A program made the position numbers and the translations under genes. Of a stretch of 64,000 nt of DNA, positions 23,157 through 36,396 are shown piece after piece (within the stretch, counting starts at the first letter, position 1; each line of letters begins with the position of its first letter). The stretch comes from Synchiropus splendidus. Taxonomy: Eukaryota > Chordata > Actinopteri > Syngnathiformes > Callionymidae. Location: assembly GCF_027744825.2 (NCBI RefSeq), contig NC_071335.1, positions 14,326,501-14,390,500 of the forward strand, read 5' to 3'. The notes beneath the pieces were generated by a model. The model saw only the letters and a program-made list of their open reading frames with translations. It searched no databases and was not told the origin of the DNA.

Positions 23157-23438
23157 TTACCACCATACGCTTCGAATTTGACCTATTTTTAAGATGATAT
23201 TATCAGCTCCAAACCTTGAGCTAAAAGTATAAAAACATGGGTCACAAAAATTGAGAACACTTGTAGCACAACTCCTGCAGCAGATGGCAGCATTGCTCAG
23301 CTTCTTCAGATCGCGTGTGAACGTCTGGAAACATTTGGATTGCTTTATCATGTGGTCCTGAACAGCAAGGGACACTGAAGAGACAAAAATAGGAATCAAA
23401 AGAATACAAAAATAAATACAGAAAATAAACAGGCGCAT
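23157..23438 (-). CDS. Candidate small cysteine-rich secreted protein, unrecognised
   Basis: A 93-residue frame from Met 23438 to a stop at 23157-23159. It opens with a strong signal peptide or membrane segment (MRLFIFCIYFCILLIPIF, then VSS), followed by a short segment with six cysteines (SKC, AICCRSCA, NFCDPC). An AATAAA on the minus strand at 23099-23094 lies 58 nt past the stop. The frame also opens 11 codons earlier at 23471. I recognise no family. The spacing CC-x2-C-x7-C only loosely recalls small hormones and does not match insulin. It could be chance: frames of this length are common in this AT-rich window. Confidence 0.25.
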   Translation of the reverse strand: MRLFIFCIYFCILLIPIFVSSVSLAVQDHMIKQSKCFQTFTRDLKKLSNAAICCRSCATSVLNFCDPCFYTFSSRFGADNIILKIGQIRSVWW

Positions 23439-23680
23439 CTTGGTGTTAACCGCAAAGGACGCGATATACATCCGAGGGAAGTGAAGTAAATAGAAATGGA
23501 GGTGGAAGGGATTGTGTTTGACTGAGGAAGAAATAGTTCAAAACAACAATGTAAAAACAGCAAAGTAAGTGCTGCAAGAAAGTCACAAAAAAACCGCCTT
23601 TAGAGAAAACCACTCACATTTTGTTAAAGGAAGGGTCTTGCCGGGTGCATTGTGGAATAATTCAATGTCCCACCGACTCA

Positions 23681-23768
23681 TATAAATGTGTGCGCTCGTG
23701 TGCGCTGGCATGCATATTGTACTTAGTCAAGCGTCTTTGACAGGGCACAGATGCTGAACCTGCAGGAG
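23681..23768 (+). promoter_or_regulatory. TATA box with a possible six-codon first exon
   Basis: TATAAATG at 23681 is followed 65-70 nt later by ATG CTG AAC CTG CAG GAG (23751-23768) directly before a consensus donor, GTGAGTG. This is the layout of a tissue-specific gene with a very short first coding exon (MLNLQE). No following exon was identified up to 24.6 kb, so the gene, if real, is unknown. Confidence 0.25.
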
Positions 23769-24602
23769 GTGAGTGACGACCGCCTGCTTCCTGCTTCTGT
23801 TTTTTTCTCTCACTGAGCTTCATCATTTAAACAGGTTCTTCCACGCCTCTATAGTATAGTGAGTTCCATCTTTGTCCCTGCCCCTTCTTTGCCTCCTCAC
23901 CAGTGAGCTTTTGAGCTCTTTGAATCTCAGTCAACCTAGTCGAATCAATGAATTAACTCGGGTCAGAAAAGCTTCCACAAAGTCACGAGCAGAAAACAGA
24001 TTCAATTTTTAGTTTTAAATGAATATGATGAATCAATATTCTTCAAGAACACAACAAGCGAGACTATTCCTTCTTGCCGCACACAGATGACCAGACCAAG
24101 CTTTGTGACGCGCCTCTTGATAACAGGAAAGCAGTCCTCTTTACGACTCCCGATGATTCTTACCTGGAGAGGTTTATGGTTCAACTATGGCATGCAAATA
24201 ACCCCCGCTGTGCTCTGTGTATAACAAATGACACCTAGTCATAATCACATTTTAACAGTCCAAGATGGACCGCGGTGCCTCCAAACAATTATTCTGTGGA
24301 AAGAAGCGAGAGATTCATTTGACTTGAGAGTTTAAACATACCCAGCATCGATTTTGGTCATTTTTATTTCAGTGTTTTTTTATGAGTCTGAGTGTTTTTA
24401 TTCAACCCTGGTCAGCAAGAAGCATGTAAAGTCAGCAGCTTCATATTAACCAAATGAACCAGGGGTCAATATCTCTGCTGGATTTAACAGAGCTGAACAT
24501 GCTTTTCAGCCTGCAAGGAAGGACTTGTTGACCTCCTGATGTCTCCTTATATAATGATTCACTATATACAGAGTTCAAATGAGGGAGTGTACTCCAGTGC
24601 TA
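23769..24602. other. Intergenic, nothing firm
   Basis: No exon to pair with the short first-exon candidate at 23751 was seen, and no clear repeat. Confidence 0.45.
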
Positions 24603-25107
24603 TTCAGAATCAGAATCAAATTTATTGCCATGGTCAGTGGGGAGCCCACTAACTAGGAAAGTGTTTTGGAATAAAGTGCTGACAAAAAATAAAATACAAT
24701 AACAACAAGGCTGTTCACAAATTCAACAGTCTGACGGTCGAGGGGAAGACGCTGTTGCTGTGACGGGAGGTTCTGGTCTGGATGGACCGTAGCCTCCTGC
24801 CAGAGGGAAGAGGAACAAACAGTCCATGTCCAGGATGAGAAGGGTCGGCTCTGATCCGACCTGCACGTCTCTGGGTCCTGGAGACATACAGGTCCTGAAG
24901 AGGTGGCAGGCTGCAACCGATCACCTTCTCAGCAGAACGTACGATGCGCTGCAGTCGGCTCTTGTCCCTGGAGGTGGCGCTGTTGTACCAGACGGTGATA
25001 GAGGAGGTGAGGATGGACTGGATGATGGCCGTGTAGAACTCCACCAGCAACTTTGTCAGCAGTCGTAGTTTTCGTAGCTGCCTCAGGAAGAACATTGGTA
25101 CATGCAA
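24603..25107 (-). mobile_element. LINE 3' portion (L2-like) with the C-terminal end of its ORF2
   Basis: The minus strand encodes about 130 open codons typical of the extreme C-terminus of fish L2-type ORF2: FLRQLRKLRLLTKLLVEFYT, then SILTSSITVWYNSAT, LQRIVRSAEKVIG, PLPSGRRLRSI and STVRLLNL. A short 3' UTR ending in the CAGAATCAGAATC tail follows at 24603-24620. It is 5' truncated at about 25107, as usual for LINEs. Endonuclease and RT catalytic regions are missing. Confidence 0.85.
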
Positions 25108-25261
25108 AGCCCCCTAACAGACTTTGCTATTGGTTTATCTCATATAAGGCCTTTGTCCTGGTCTTTGATATTACTCTCCACCCAACTAGGGGAAAGACTA
25201 AGCCGCTATATAAGCCCTCCACTACTGTGAACCATTTTTCACTCAGGTACCTTGAATTGAG

Positions 25262-25761
25262 GTGCGTTCCAATTCCTTTCTTAACCCCTCAGCCTCAACC
25301 CGCAAAAATGCGAGGAACAAGGACTGTCCCAATTCTTAGGAAATTAAACTGCGGAGCGTAGCTTCCTCAACCTTGAGGAACTCCGCAACCTCCCTCTGTA
25401 TTGAGGAATGCTCAGAATCCTTTGCGTAGTATCAAGGATGGTGTCAAAAAGAAAGAGACCGTAAAGTATTTTCCTTGTAAATAAAGATATAAAAGACAAG
25501 AGACACAAACACAGCTGCAGACAGCATTGTTGCTGAGCCTGTAAATGCCTCTCGCGCCTACACCCCCTTATTCTTCTTCTGAATTGACAGACAGAATTTG
25601 GCTTTGGCTGCCTCCAGCAGGCTCAGGACAAACCTGCGTTAGAGAGTGTCGCATTTCAAAGGAACAAAATCTTCCTTCACCTTTGCTTTTGAGGAATGAA
25701 ATTGAGGGTTAAAGATTGAGGACTGAGGTTGAGGATTAAGGAAGGAATTGAAATTCCCCTT
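25262..25761. mobile_element. MITE-like element with inverted ends (GTGCGTTCCAATTCC family)
   Basis: The left end GTGCGTTCCAATTCCTTTCT then TAACCCCTCAGCCTCAA is mirrored at the right by TTGAGGATTAAGGAAGG then AATTGAAATTCCCC. It contains an internal palindrome, TTCCTCAACCTTGAGGAA. A right-end fragment of the same family lies at 38690-38812. No coding capacity. Confidence 0.6.
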
Positions 25762-28700
25762 TGATCTCTGTGTGATTATTCTCTTACCATTGGGCGTCAC
25801 TATGGAGTTTGAAGAAGTGAGGTCCTGTATCTTGTGTGCAGCCTCCCCTGGCCCACAACCATCTCCATGCTTACTGCTTCTTCTGTCTGGTTCCTTTGAA
25901 GGAAGCAAGCATCTGTCTGTCTGCCTTTCTATTCCACGGCAAGAGCGTCTGTGGCGCAACAGATTCATACCACTGGGAGCCATGTCTGCTCACCGGCATC
26001 CAGACCTTCCCTCGTGCCTCTTGGATCTCTGGAGCCCATCCTGGTAGTCTCGCTGTAGCCCTGAAGGAGAGACCACGATCACCCAGTCTGATCTGAATGA
26101 GCTGGACTAAGGGCTATTCAGGCATTCTACAAGTCCAATTTACTGTAAGTCAGATTGAGGTACCAGTTCAGTTTTCTCAGCTCTCGCTGATGCATTATCA
26201 GCAAGTCGTGCCTGAAAGTGTCCAAGCACATGAAACCATCTGTGCACTGAAAATTCAAATTGGTTAATGAAAGGAAAGCATTTGCATGTAGCATGATAAC
26301 AATGCTGACATCAGTGTCTTCCGCTTCTTCTTCTAACATTTCTCTTCAGAGTTTGTCACAGCAAGTCACTTTGATCATCCTCGCTGGTCACACCTGTCTC
26401 CTTCATCTTCATGTTGAGCTGCACTCGCACAGTAGCTCCGACTCCGACATTCTTCGTCCACAGCCTTGCTCTGTCATTTCTCCCTCTGCCTTCTAATTCG
26501 TCATCCTCAGGCATGTGCACATTTTGGGCAGGTCCTCTAGCCAGACAAAAAGGGCACCTGTCATGAAAATGATTCATATAGTCCTTCCTACATCAATCAT
26601 TATTTCTATCTTAGTGTTGTTATTGGATCAGTTGGTTAGGATTTTAAAGACTGACCCATTCTTTCCCCATTCATCTGCATCTATCTGGGCATCTATCCCT
26701 CAGAGGTGGAGGCAAATTCAGAAGCATTTCCGCTGGTGCCCTGTGGGCTAGCAACACCTAAGGCAGTTGCTCACCACGGTGATGCCTCAGCGGCATCTGC
26801 GGCACAAAATCATGGCTCCATTGTTTCACTTCTAGTCAATGAAAGTGTTTCCAAATACTTCAACTTTTGTTGCTGACTACTTGGAACCCACGTCAATCTG
26901 GAGTGGAGCGGATCATTCTGGCAGGAATTCAAACTAAACCATACATTGTCCAAGCGACACACTCTATGCAAACTTTGAGCAACATGGTGGCTGACCTGGT
27001 GATACCGGCACCGAGCTGACAGATGATCTTACTTCAGTGAGATCGTAAACAACCTGGGAATTGATCCGATATTGAGGATATGTGCAGGTGCAACAGCCGC
27101 CTAATGTGGCAGGGTGCCAGGTCCAAGCCCCTGGACATCATGGTGCTTCAGTTCCGGTCAGTCTTTGTCCTTCTGCTGAGGCAGAAGCTGATGCTGCTTC
27201 AGGCAAGAGGTTAGTGAAGCAAGCCTAGTTAGCAGTTTAATTCCATCCATTTAAGATTTGCAAATGTTCTCCACTGTTCTTCAAGTGGATTTGACCTATT
27301 TACCCAAGTTTAATTCCTCTGATGGCAATGGAATTGGTGTTGCAATATTTTCTGAGCCGGCAGGGCGTGTCATTTTGAAGCATAGCACCATATTTCTCAA
27401 CGATGGCAGGGCCTTCTGTCATGCAAAGATACATTCTGTCATTGCGTCTCGGGAAGTGAGGAGTCGTCAACCCATAATTCAGATGTTGCGGTAAAAATGA
27501 TGTTGAATCATGTGTATTTATGTTCAGCTTTACATCACGGGTCTTCAGGGTTTCAGAGGCACCGTGAGTTTTCTACTATTCACGTTCATGCATATCCTTT
27601 TTTTTCTATTTTTGTGTGTGTTTACTTGTTTTTGCTGTGCTACATTGTGCTTTGTGAGGACATTTTGGCCCGTCCTCACAAGGTTTAGTGGGTTGAATGG
27701 TCAGATTCATGGTGAGAGGCTGGGGAAAGGGTTATGGCAATGAGAGGTCCTCAGACTTCTCTAAACTTTCCCGAATGATGAAGTAGTAGTATGTAGTTGC
27801 TAAGAGAGACAATGGTTTTTAACAATGGAACAATGTTAAATGATTTCTTCTCTGGTTCCAACGGACTTAATATTCAGTTTAGCACAAACTTGAGTCGAAC
27901 CATGAGGTGCTGTATGCTGAATTTATAGCATCCGGGAAAGTTATTTGAGGAGGAATCAAAGACTCAGGAGGTTGCTGCTCTGGACTTCGGATTCTGAAGA
28001 GATGCCACTTGGAAACCATTTTTTATATAAGAAAGAGCAGCTCTTTGACACATACAAGGTTTACTTCCTGTTGCGAGGACCAGGGGTGAGGCCACTGATG
28101 TGTGCATCATGTTTTAGAGAAAATCCCTGCACAGCTGGCGCTGCTGCAGCATGAGCATGTGTCCTGTAGGGAAACAGGTGCTGCAGTGCGTGGCATCGAT
28201 TCAGAACCTTTCACCAAGCCCAGTCGAGCCTCCCTCTGAAACCGCCCTACAACAAGTCTGAGTAACATTTAAAATGAGCGAGCCAAAAAGTTCATGTGTA
28301 ATGAGGGTGATCCAAAGGTCATCCCCCATGGTTCTGATACGCTAGTCTCAACTTATCCCTCCTCTCAAACCTCCCCGCTCCTTTGCTTCCAGTCTGCAAT
28401 ACAATGGAGGAGTCAAGATCCCTGCTTGAGATTCCTTTCAGCTCGACCATCCTCACATGCCACCAGAGCACGGTGACCTTCACGCTATCACAGCCCTCAC
28501 ACCTGTGAGTCCCTTCTGTGCGGTTAAACATTTGTTGCATCTCATATGTTCCCTAACATGGGACGAATGTTGGATGCAATGAAATTCTACTGCATTAAAT
28601 GAAACACAGGATTTTCTTTTTTTAACACATGCAGGCCAAAGCACAGTCAGTTCTTCCTGCTGGGTAAGTGACCCAGGAGGATAAAGTAAAACTCTGCTAA

Positions 28701-28857
28701 TGTATTTTAGGCTCAGCCTTCGATAAAATCTGCGGTACATCCTGATTGTTTAGGCGCATTTATGGTCTCTTTACGTATAAAAATTGTACCTATCTGTCTC
28801 AAACGTTCAGTCACTGATCGCATACTTCCATGCGTTCTTTACATTGCTATTGCTTTC
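25762..28857. other. Gene-free stretch, unique sequence
   Basis: Several short frames exist (for example near 26.1-26.6 kb on the minus strand), but none shows a domain, splice context or coding-like composition I can defend. A short TC-rich tract lies near 26320-26340. Nothing else seen. Confidence 0.5.
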
Positions 28858-29090
28858 ACCAATATATCCACCAGGGGGAGCAGCCCACAGTCAAAACAAA
28901 CATGGCAACTGTGGTAATGATACCTCTAGATGGCTGTTAAATATATCACGACTGGAGGACAGAGAATTTCCGCCACTGTTATATCTTCTTTGTGTCTCTT
29001 TAGAGCTATGTTTCCGTAGTAAGAGCAACACTGCCCCCACGGTTTCCTGTGGTACTGCCCCGTTTGGGCCGTATCCTTAACGTTTGTGGA
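28858..29090 (+). repeat. Interspersed repeat, plus copy (partner at 57.8 kb)
   Basis: CACCAGGGGGAGCAGCCCAC, then AAACATGGCAACTG, AGAATTTCCGCCACT and GTACTGCCCCGTTTGG recur, inverted, at 57781-58075. It is a known style of fish interspersed repeat, but I cannot assign the family. Confidence 0.65.
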
Positions 29091-29149
29091 AATGTGCAGA
29101 AATACATATCAAGTCCCCTCCTGTTGTGCTTTTATTTTGTATGACCACG

Positions 29150-29555
29150 TGTGTGTTTTGTGCCTTGACAGATTGGGCACAGGTGGCAGCTGCACCTCAC
29201 CTTGGGGACTTTGTATCTATCTATCTATCTCATTTCCCGTGACTTCCCTCAGCTTCTTAAGGAGGAGCTGGATGACAGTGGAGTGCAGATAGTGAGCGTT
29301 TCATCATTCGGATCTCTATTTTTCCTGGAGTATTTTTGTAAGTTTTTTTCCCGACCTTTCTCATTTTGTAGTTCCTGATCCTCCTCGTGCCTGATCTACC
29401 TTGTGAACTCTTTTGTTTGGACTTTGGAATTGGGGGGTGCGTCGCGTCCCATTTCTGTCGGCTCCGCCGTTCTTCTGTATTAAACACTGTGTTCATCCGC
29501 CTCGCCTCTCTTACTTTCTGCGGTTCAGTCTCCTGTCTTTTCTGATCCCGTGACA
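29150..29555 (+). mobile_element. Probable solo LTR of a gypsy-like retrotransposon
   Basis: The body has the layout of fish gypsy LTRs: CAGGTGGCAGCTGCACCTCA near the start, a TATC run, TTTGGAATTGGGGGGTGCG, an ATTAAA signal near 29479 and a CCCGTGACA end at 29555. No gag-pol follows. The left border is approximate and no target duplication was recognised. Confidence 0.5.
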
Positions 29556-30603
<1,048 letters not shown>

Positions 30604-33212
30604 TGTGAAGAGTGGAGGCCGTAAAGTTCTTCCGTGACCGATATTCAAGGTTAAACTACCAGGCAACCCAAGATCCAGTCACCAGACTACATTCAATAGG
30701 GAGCCAGAAGAAGACGGAAGAGAGGTCAGGAAAAGGCACGGGGCAAGAGATGACAGGCGAAGGTTTCCAAGACAATAGACAGAAAGCATGTCAGGGATAC
30801 ATACAATGGCATGTTGGTCTCAGGGCAGAAAACAAGCAAGGTTGAAGAGACGGTAGCCAGGCAGGAAACTAGCAATAATGCTGGACATTCCATTCCAAAC
30901 ATTTAATGTTGCTTCCATCAAGGAGGCTTTTGACGTTTGTCTGTCTGTATTCAAAATACCATGAAAAGCTATTCACAGATTTGGATGAAATTGTCAGTAA
31001 ACGATTTAGTTTAGGGAGCGATCCTGTCTCCAACTGGATTCAGGAATGTTTTAAAGGATTCTGTGACATTGGGAGATGTTAAGACCATTTTCAGCATTTG
31101 TGCCAGATTTGGATCCAGAATTTTATTTATTTATTTTATGAAGGATACTTTAGGAAGAATGTTTTGGGTTAGGACCGACGCTGCTTGGTGGAGGTTTGCA
31201 CTCTCTCAGTGCATTTGTTGATGCTTTTATTTGAGGCGACTGAAAAGTGCAACAAGGAGATTTAAAAGTAACAACTAGAACCACTGTTGTTCGACAAATA
31301 CCAGGGTATCAAAGCAAAGACTCGAAATGATCAGATTTTGAGGGAAATTATCACGCACCTGTCATAACCGACATGTCAAGACAACTGATGTGCACCAGTT
31401 GAAATGGAAAATGTATTTGTCAATTTGGTGTTTAAAAGCTTGTGAGCAGTGTGTGTCTGTACCTCCATGTGACATGTGGCATTGTTCGGCACCCAATCTC
31501 AATGTTATCAGTCCATTGAATTCAAAGTCACAAATTCATATGGGAACATATGCTTCCACTGCACCTTCTTGCAACATGTTCTCATTCAGAAGGTGTCACG
31601 TATCTACCATGAAGTGGACTTCTGCGTTACATGCTAACACATAGGCCTTCCAGACCAGTGGGATAGGCCAACCGTCCACATGAATCCAGCGCTTTGACCG
31701 ACCGTATCTGATACTTATTGAAACGGATCCCAGAATAAATAATACCGAAACACTTCTCAGTGAGGACAGTGGATTCGGCTAGTTTTGAAAACAATGAAGT
31801 CACGACCTCAGCTTACTCCACGAAAGCCGCCACCTCACAACAATACCAGCGAACAGGAGGCCAGGCAGCTGCTCATGTTACTGCTAATATTAACAGGAAA
31901 TCTTCTCGATACACCATGGTTGTGCATGAACCGCATTGTTTTTACAGCACACTTATTTTAACTGCCCTGACCACTGAAAAGGAGGTAAGTTTGACATGTT
32001 TAAATGAAAGACGCTTGTTCACTGGGTGCAGCTTTAGGGTGAGACCATTCGTGTACGTACAAACGTATGATATATTCACGGATCAAAGGAATCTAACGTG
32101 TTGGCCCTGACAACAACTGAAGTGCACTCTGAAGCGTAAACAATTGCCTCCTCCAAGTCTATTATCCCGTTGGGTCCTGGTGAAGTCCACATCTGTCTGA
32201 ACTCACCTTGCAGACTGCCCTCTGCAAGTGGCGCTGAGATTAGCCGGAGCACAGTGCTTTCAGGCTGAAAGTCGGGATTGGCGGCCTTCACTGAGAGGAC
32301 TGCAACACTCGGGAGCATTTCTTGCAGATCACTTAGCGGAGGCTTTTATCCAAAGCAACGAACAAAAGTACATTAACCATGAAGGCGTTTCAAACCTCGG
32401 CGTGTTGGAGTTTTTCAGCTCAAGACTTCAGCGAACCAGAGGTCGTAAAAGAAGAGACGGCAGTGATAAATCAGAATAACATTCTGATGCATCTTGTTTT
32501 TGAGGAAATGCTAATGCAGTAATCCTGCCGCAGATAAGTGCTCCATTTCTTCATCATCACGACATGCTGACGCAGCACCAATGAAGCCAGTAGACATGTT
32601 TGTTTTGCGACACGCAGGCGTCGTCGATCCACATTCGAAAGCGCAATTACACTAACAACCGCTGAGTCACATCAACATGCATGAATTCAGCTCATGAAGG
32701 GGCAAAGCCATATCTTTAAACAGCAGGTGCATGGAAATGAGAGCAATACGTGCGCTTTACTTTTCATTTTAATTGATGAAGTTGTGTGAGCAAAGTCTTA
32801 GCGGGATTAAATAATCCATCTCCATTAAGTGTGTGGTGCCGGCTGACTGCCAGCTGTGCAGATGCATCGAAAAACACGTTTTGCCTCTTTGAAGTTTCAC
32901 TGCGAAATTAGATTCCTGTAATGACTCGACCAGTTCGCTGTTGTTAAGATACATTAGCTTATTAACGCAGATGTACTTCAGATTCTGCTGTCATTTTCCA
33001 GAGTTCAGAGGATTATTTTAGCTGCGTAAGCTCTGCCATGTCTCACGCTGATGGGCGGTTGGGATTGGAAAATTAATAGAAGAAACTTTTGATGCTGCAT
33101 AAATCATTGAATTATTTCTGGGGGCTGGGTGTTTGCCATCTATTGAAACCCTCACATCAGCCTCTTTATATGAAGTGAAGCGCTGTTCTGTTTGGTTGTG
33201 GTTATTACAAAT
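30604..33212. other. Gene-free stretch
   Basis: A short fragment of a common fish repeat lies at about 32333-32365 (GCGGAGGCTTTTATCCAAAG). A minus-strand frame at 32076-32318 ends there and is not supported as a gene. A short segment near 31610 resembles the 34-kb inverted-repeat family. Nothing else recognised. Confidence 0.5.
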
Positions 33213-33392
33213 GAGGGCAGGGTGGATAATTCCCAGGGCCGCAGCCTCACAGCAAGAGGGTCGCTGGTTTGAATCCAGCTTGAGGCATCGTTGGGTTTAG
33301 GGTGAATTGCTATCCCTTCTTTCATGCATTCTTGTGTGGATTCGCTGGCCACATGTTCGGCGTGTCCCTTGCTTCTCACTCCAGTCTGCAGT
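33213..33392. repeat. Degraded fish SINE-like repeat with tRNA-like box B
   Basis: The phrase GCCTCACAGCAAGAGGGTCG followed by GGTTTGAATCC and TGTGTGGATTCGCTGGCCAC matches the common fish repeat whose consensus has CCTCACAGCAAGAAGGT and GGTTCGATTCC. A box B-like motif is present, but there is no tRNA cloverleaf. Confidence 0.6.
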
Positions 33393-33980
33393 CAGGCGCC
33401 AACATTGTGATCTTCACAGGCATGAGTTCGACATGCACCAGGAGAGGCCTAGTTTGGGTGGAGAATCAGAGATCATATGGGCCACATAAGATGACTTGAA
33501 GGGCCCTATCTGGCCCCTGAGTTTCGGCATGTGTGGTCTATTCAACTGTATTCACTGATTCCCACCTGTATTGTTGTTTGTATTTCAAGCAGTCAGTGTG
33601 ATGGTTGGCCCAATTTTTAAAAAAGAGGTGGCGAGAGAATTTGACCCGATGGCTGCAGGTAGGAAGAGACCACGAGGTAAGTCAAACACCTGGTGGCTTG
33701 GTCATTACCGGTGACCGCCAACACAACCCATCCTGACCCCATGGCATTATATAGTGACTTTGTGAAAGTGGACTTTTGCGTACCACTTGCACTTTAATCT
33801 CAGGACAGGAGGGGTACACAATGATATTGGAGATAACAAGCAAGAATGTAGGAACCTTGAGCGTCTGTGAGACGCTCAGTCTGCACTCAGAGTTCTGAAA
33901 ACAAGGAGGATGGTTCCACAAAAAGCAAGCCTTCACCAGTAATTCACCAGTAAAAGTAACTTCCTCCATGGAAAGCGTGT

Positions 33981-34461
33981 TGTTGTACAACCCATTCTCA
34001 CTCCCATGGCGTAATACATTGATGTTGGGAAGCAGACTTTTGCGTCCAATACCGACGACAAAGGCAGCCTTGTTGACGCATTAGGTTTTCAGTTGTACCT
34101 TGTCCTGCCTGTTGCAGCAGTACGACACCAAAAAAGAAGACGGAGATTGGAGGTAGGTAAGCCATGGTTTGGCACTTCATTCAACATTGCTTATAACAAT
34201 GTGTAAAGTGCTATTTAAAGCCTAACAAACTGCTGTGCGTTTCAGTCACGGTTAGTTGGTACCATCACTAAGGCGAAGAGGCCTAATGTGTTATCCACAC
34301 TGCAGCCTGAAACGCTACATGGAAAAGGTTGTGCTTTTTTTTTTAATCCATTGAAACACCAATGCGTCAATATGCTGCCTTTTTCGTCAGTATAGGACCA
34401 AAAGTCTGTTTCCCCACATCAATACATTACACCATGGCAGTGAGGATGGGCTGTACAACAA
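33981..34461. mobile_element. Inverted-repeat element with about 100-bp arms
   Basis: Arm 33981-34082 and arm 34361-34461 are reverse complements at high identity: TTGTACAACCCATTCTCACT at the outer left against GTGAGGATGGGCTGTACAA at the outer right, and inner ends GACGCATT and AATGCGTC. The 278-bp middle has no coding capacity. Related single arms lie near 14.3, 33.7 and 63.6 kb. A MITE or snap-back repeat of unassigned class. Confidence 0.7.
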
Positions 34462-35895
34462 GACCGTTTCCAGGGAGGAAGCAGACCAGCTGGTACAATA
34501 CTATCCACACTGGCAAAAACTGGTTCACCGGGTCAACTCAGCGCACAAGGATGGGACGCTCCCTTCCCTTTACAGTAGTCGAGCGAAGGTGATGATGACC
34601 ATCATTTCTGTGACTATATTTGGCGCCACACATATGAATTCTCTGGATATTTCATAAGGTTTAAGTTTCAAGATTAGCTCCTACACTTACGTTATTACAC
34701 CTATTTACACAAGCAGAGATATTTGTCTTCCTCGGCAGATAAAATACATAACATGGTAAGATCCTCTGAAACTTTCAATGTGGAGTGAAAGCAAGTGAAA
34801 GGAATTTCAAGACACAATTTCAAAAGCCTTGCGTATCTTGGTAACTGAATCTTAATTAATATTTTGGAAAAAAAAGAGTTCTAAATGCAAAGGAAAATGA
34901 CAAATTGTCTGGATACGTAATGTTTGGGAGGGCGAACAAAAGAACCACTTCTCCATGAGAGAGACTGTTTCTTATCTGGCGGTATTGACTCATTTTTAAT
35001 TTAAAATGTGTTCCAGTCAGCACACTTTTTTTTTCCCCAAACAGTGACTTTCACAGGGATTTTGTTGAAAGGTTTCAGGGGATTTATTTTGGAATCTTGC
35101 TTGGCCTGAAGTGCATTTCACACACTATAAATTCTCCAGGGCCACTAGAAAAACACTGCGGATTTAATCAAAACAATACAAGCAAAACAATGCGCAAAAA
35201 CCCACTGTAATAACTTGCTTAAAGCTTATATAACCACTTTCACAGTAGAATAACACAGTTCTTATTACTGAATGCTTGAGACAGACAATTGTAGGAAAGT
35301 TATTTTATCTACCCAGAGTGACACACTGAGAGGTTTTCATTAATAACGTAAATAAAATGTTCGACAACTCAAACTCCAGTCTTCCACAGCACACACACAC
35401 AGGACAATATGACTTAAACAAGGTTCATTTAGGGAGAAATTGGCTGGCTATGTTTTAAACTAAAGACTTCCCCAGTATTGTTCTGCAATGTTACGTGAAT
35501 ATTCACGTAAATCCTCTAAAAAGAGGGTTCTGCTGCATTACAAAGTTAAAGATGTGTTCAACTAGTGAACAAGTGAATGTAAAATGAGTCCCTTATTACA
35601 CCACAAGAGGAATATCCTGCTGGCTGATCTGTGTTGTGTTGATGTGCTTCAGCATCAACATCAGCAACGAAATGCTCTCATTGTGAAAATACAAGATTGT
35701 TCTTCCCAAAAGATGCAGATAATCATAAAAAATAGAAAAATAGATGAAGCAAGTTCACGGAACAAGTGGCAACCATTGATGTCTTTGTTTCTCTGCAGCA
35801 GTTTTGGGGAGTCACCCAAGGAACCCACCAACCTTTGTTTATGTTTTAGGCTTGATGGAAGTATAGTGCAGAATTTTTTATCTTAGTGTCGCCAT
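34462..35895. other. Gene-free stretch, nothing recognised
   Basis: AT-rich single-copy sequence. No splice-flanked frame or repeat could be supported. Confidence 0.5.
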
Positions 35896-36396
35896 TTCAT
35901 TAACGGAACCTTTGTCAGTAGGAGCAGGAGTTCCTGGTCCACTGATCCCACTGATGCACAAGACACGTGGCAGCTAGGATGATAACAACAACAACAAACA
36001 TGGAGGAATCCCTGAACAGAAGCAAACAAAAGCATCTGTTTGCTTTTGTTCAGGGAGGTTTTTCACTACACAATGGCCAGGGTTTCCACTACTCTGAATG
36101 GACTTGAAATTCTTATGAAATTGAAATTTTTATACAAATATTTTCAAGACATGAAAAGAGCTTCAGTTTAAATAATGTGATATAAAAACTTGAATATCAC
36201 CGTCATCGTGATTTATTGTGCTATTGTCAAACTGATGCAAAATAAAGAATATTTTGTTGTTTAAATGTATGTATGGGTCCATCATTTGATTCACTAATAT
36301 ACCAAATTCATTCAAAGTGAAAAATGTGGCTTCTTGTGGCAAATATTCTTTTACCATTAAACTGCGATTAATTGAGAATTCTCCAATGAACTAGAT
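35896..36396 (+). mobile_element. Hairpin-bearing repeat, copy 1
   Basis: About 500 bp shared, inverted, with 42890-43405 and in part 52581-52800. It carries a 46-bp hairpin at 36010-36055 (arms CCCTGAACAgAAGCAAACA and its inverse, one mismatch, 8-nt loop), the phrase CAATGGCCAGGGTTTCCACT and an AT-rich tail near GCGATTAATTGAGAATTC. No coding capacity. Confidence 0.75.

Noticed and set aside
26127..26577. Possible Harbinger-type or other transposase fragments on the minus strand
   Set aside because: Two short frames looked slightly transposase-like, but no catalytic residues, inverted ends or target duplication were found.
32076..32318. 80-codon minus-strand frame with protein-like composition
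   Set aside because: It abuts a common fish repeat fragment (GGCTTTTATCCAAAG), and no splice-consistent neighbours were seen.
33250..33290. Possible tRNA gene (box B-like GGTTTGAATCC)
   Set aside because: No acceptor or anticodon stems can be folded, and the sequence belongs to a common fish SINE-like repeat.
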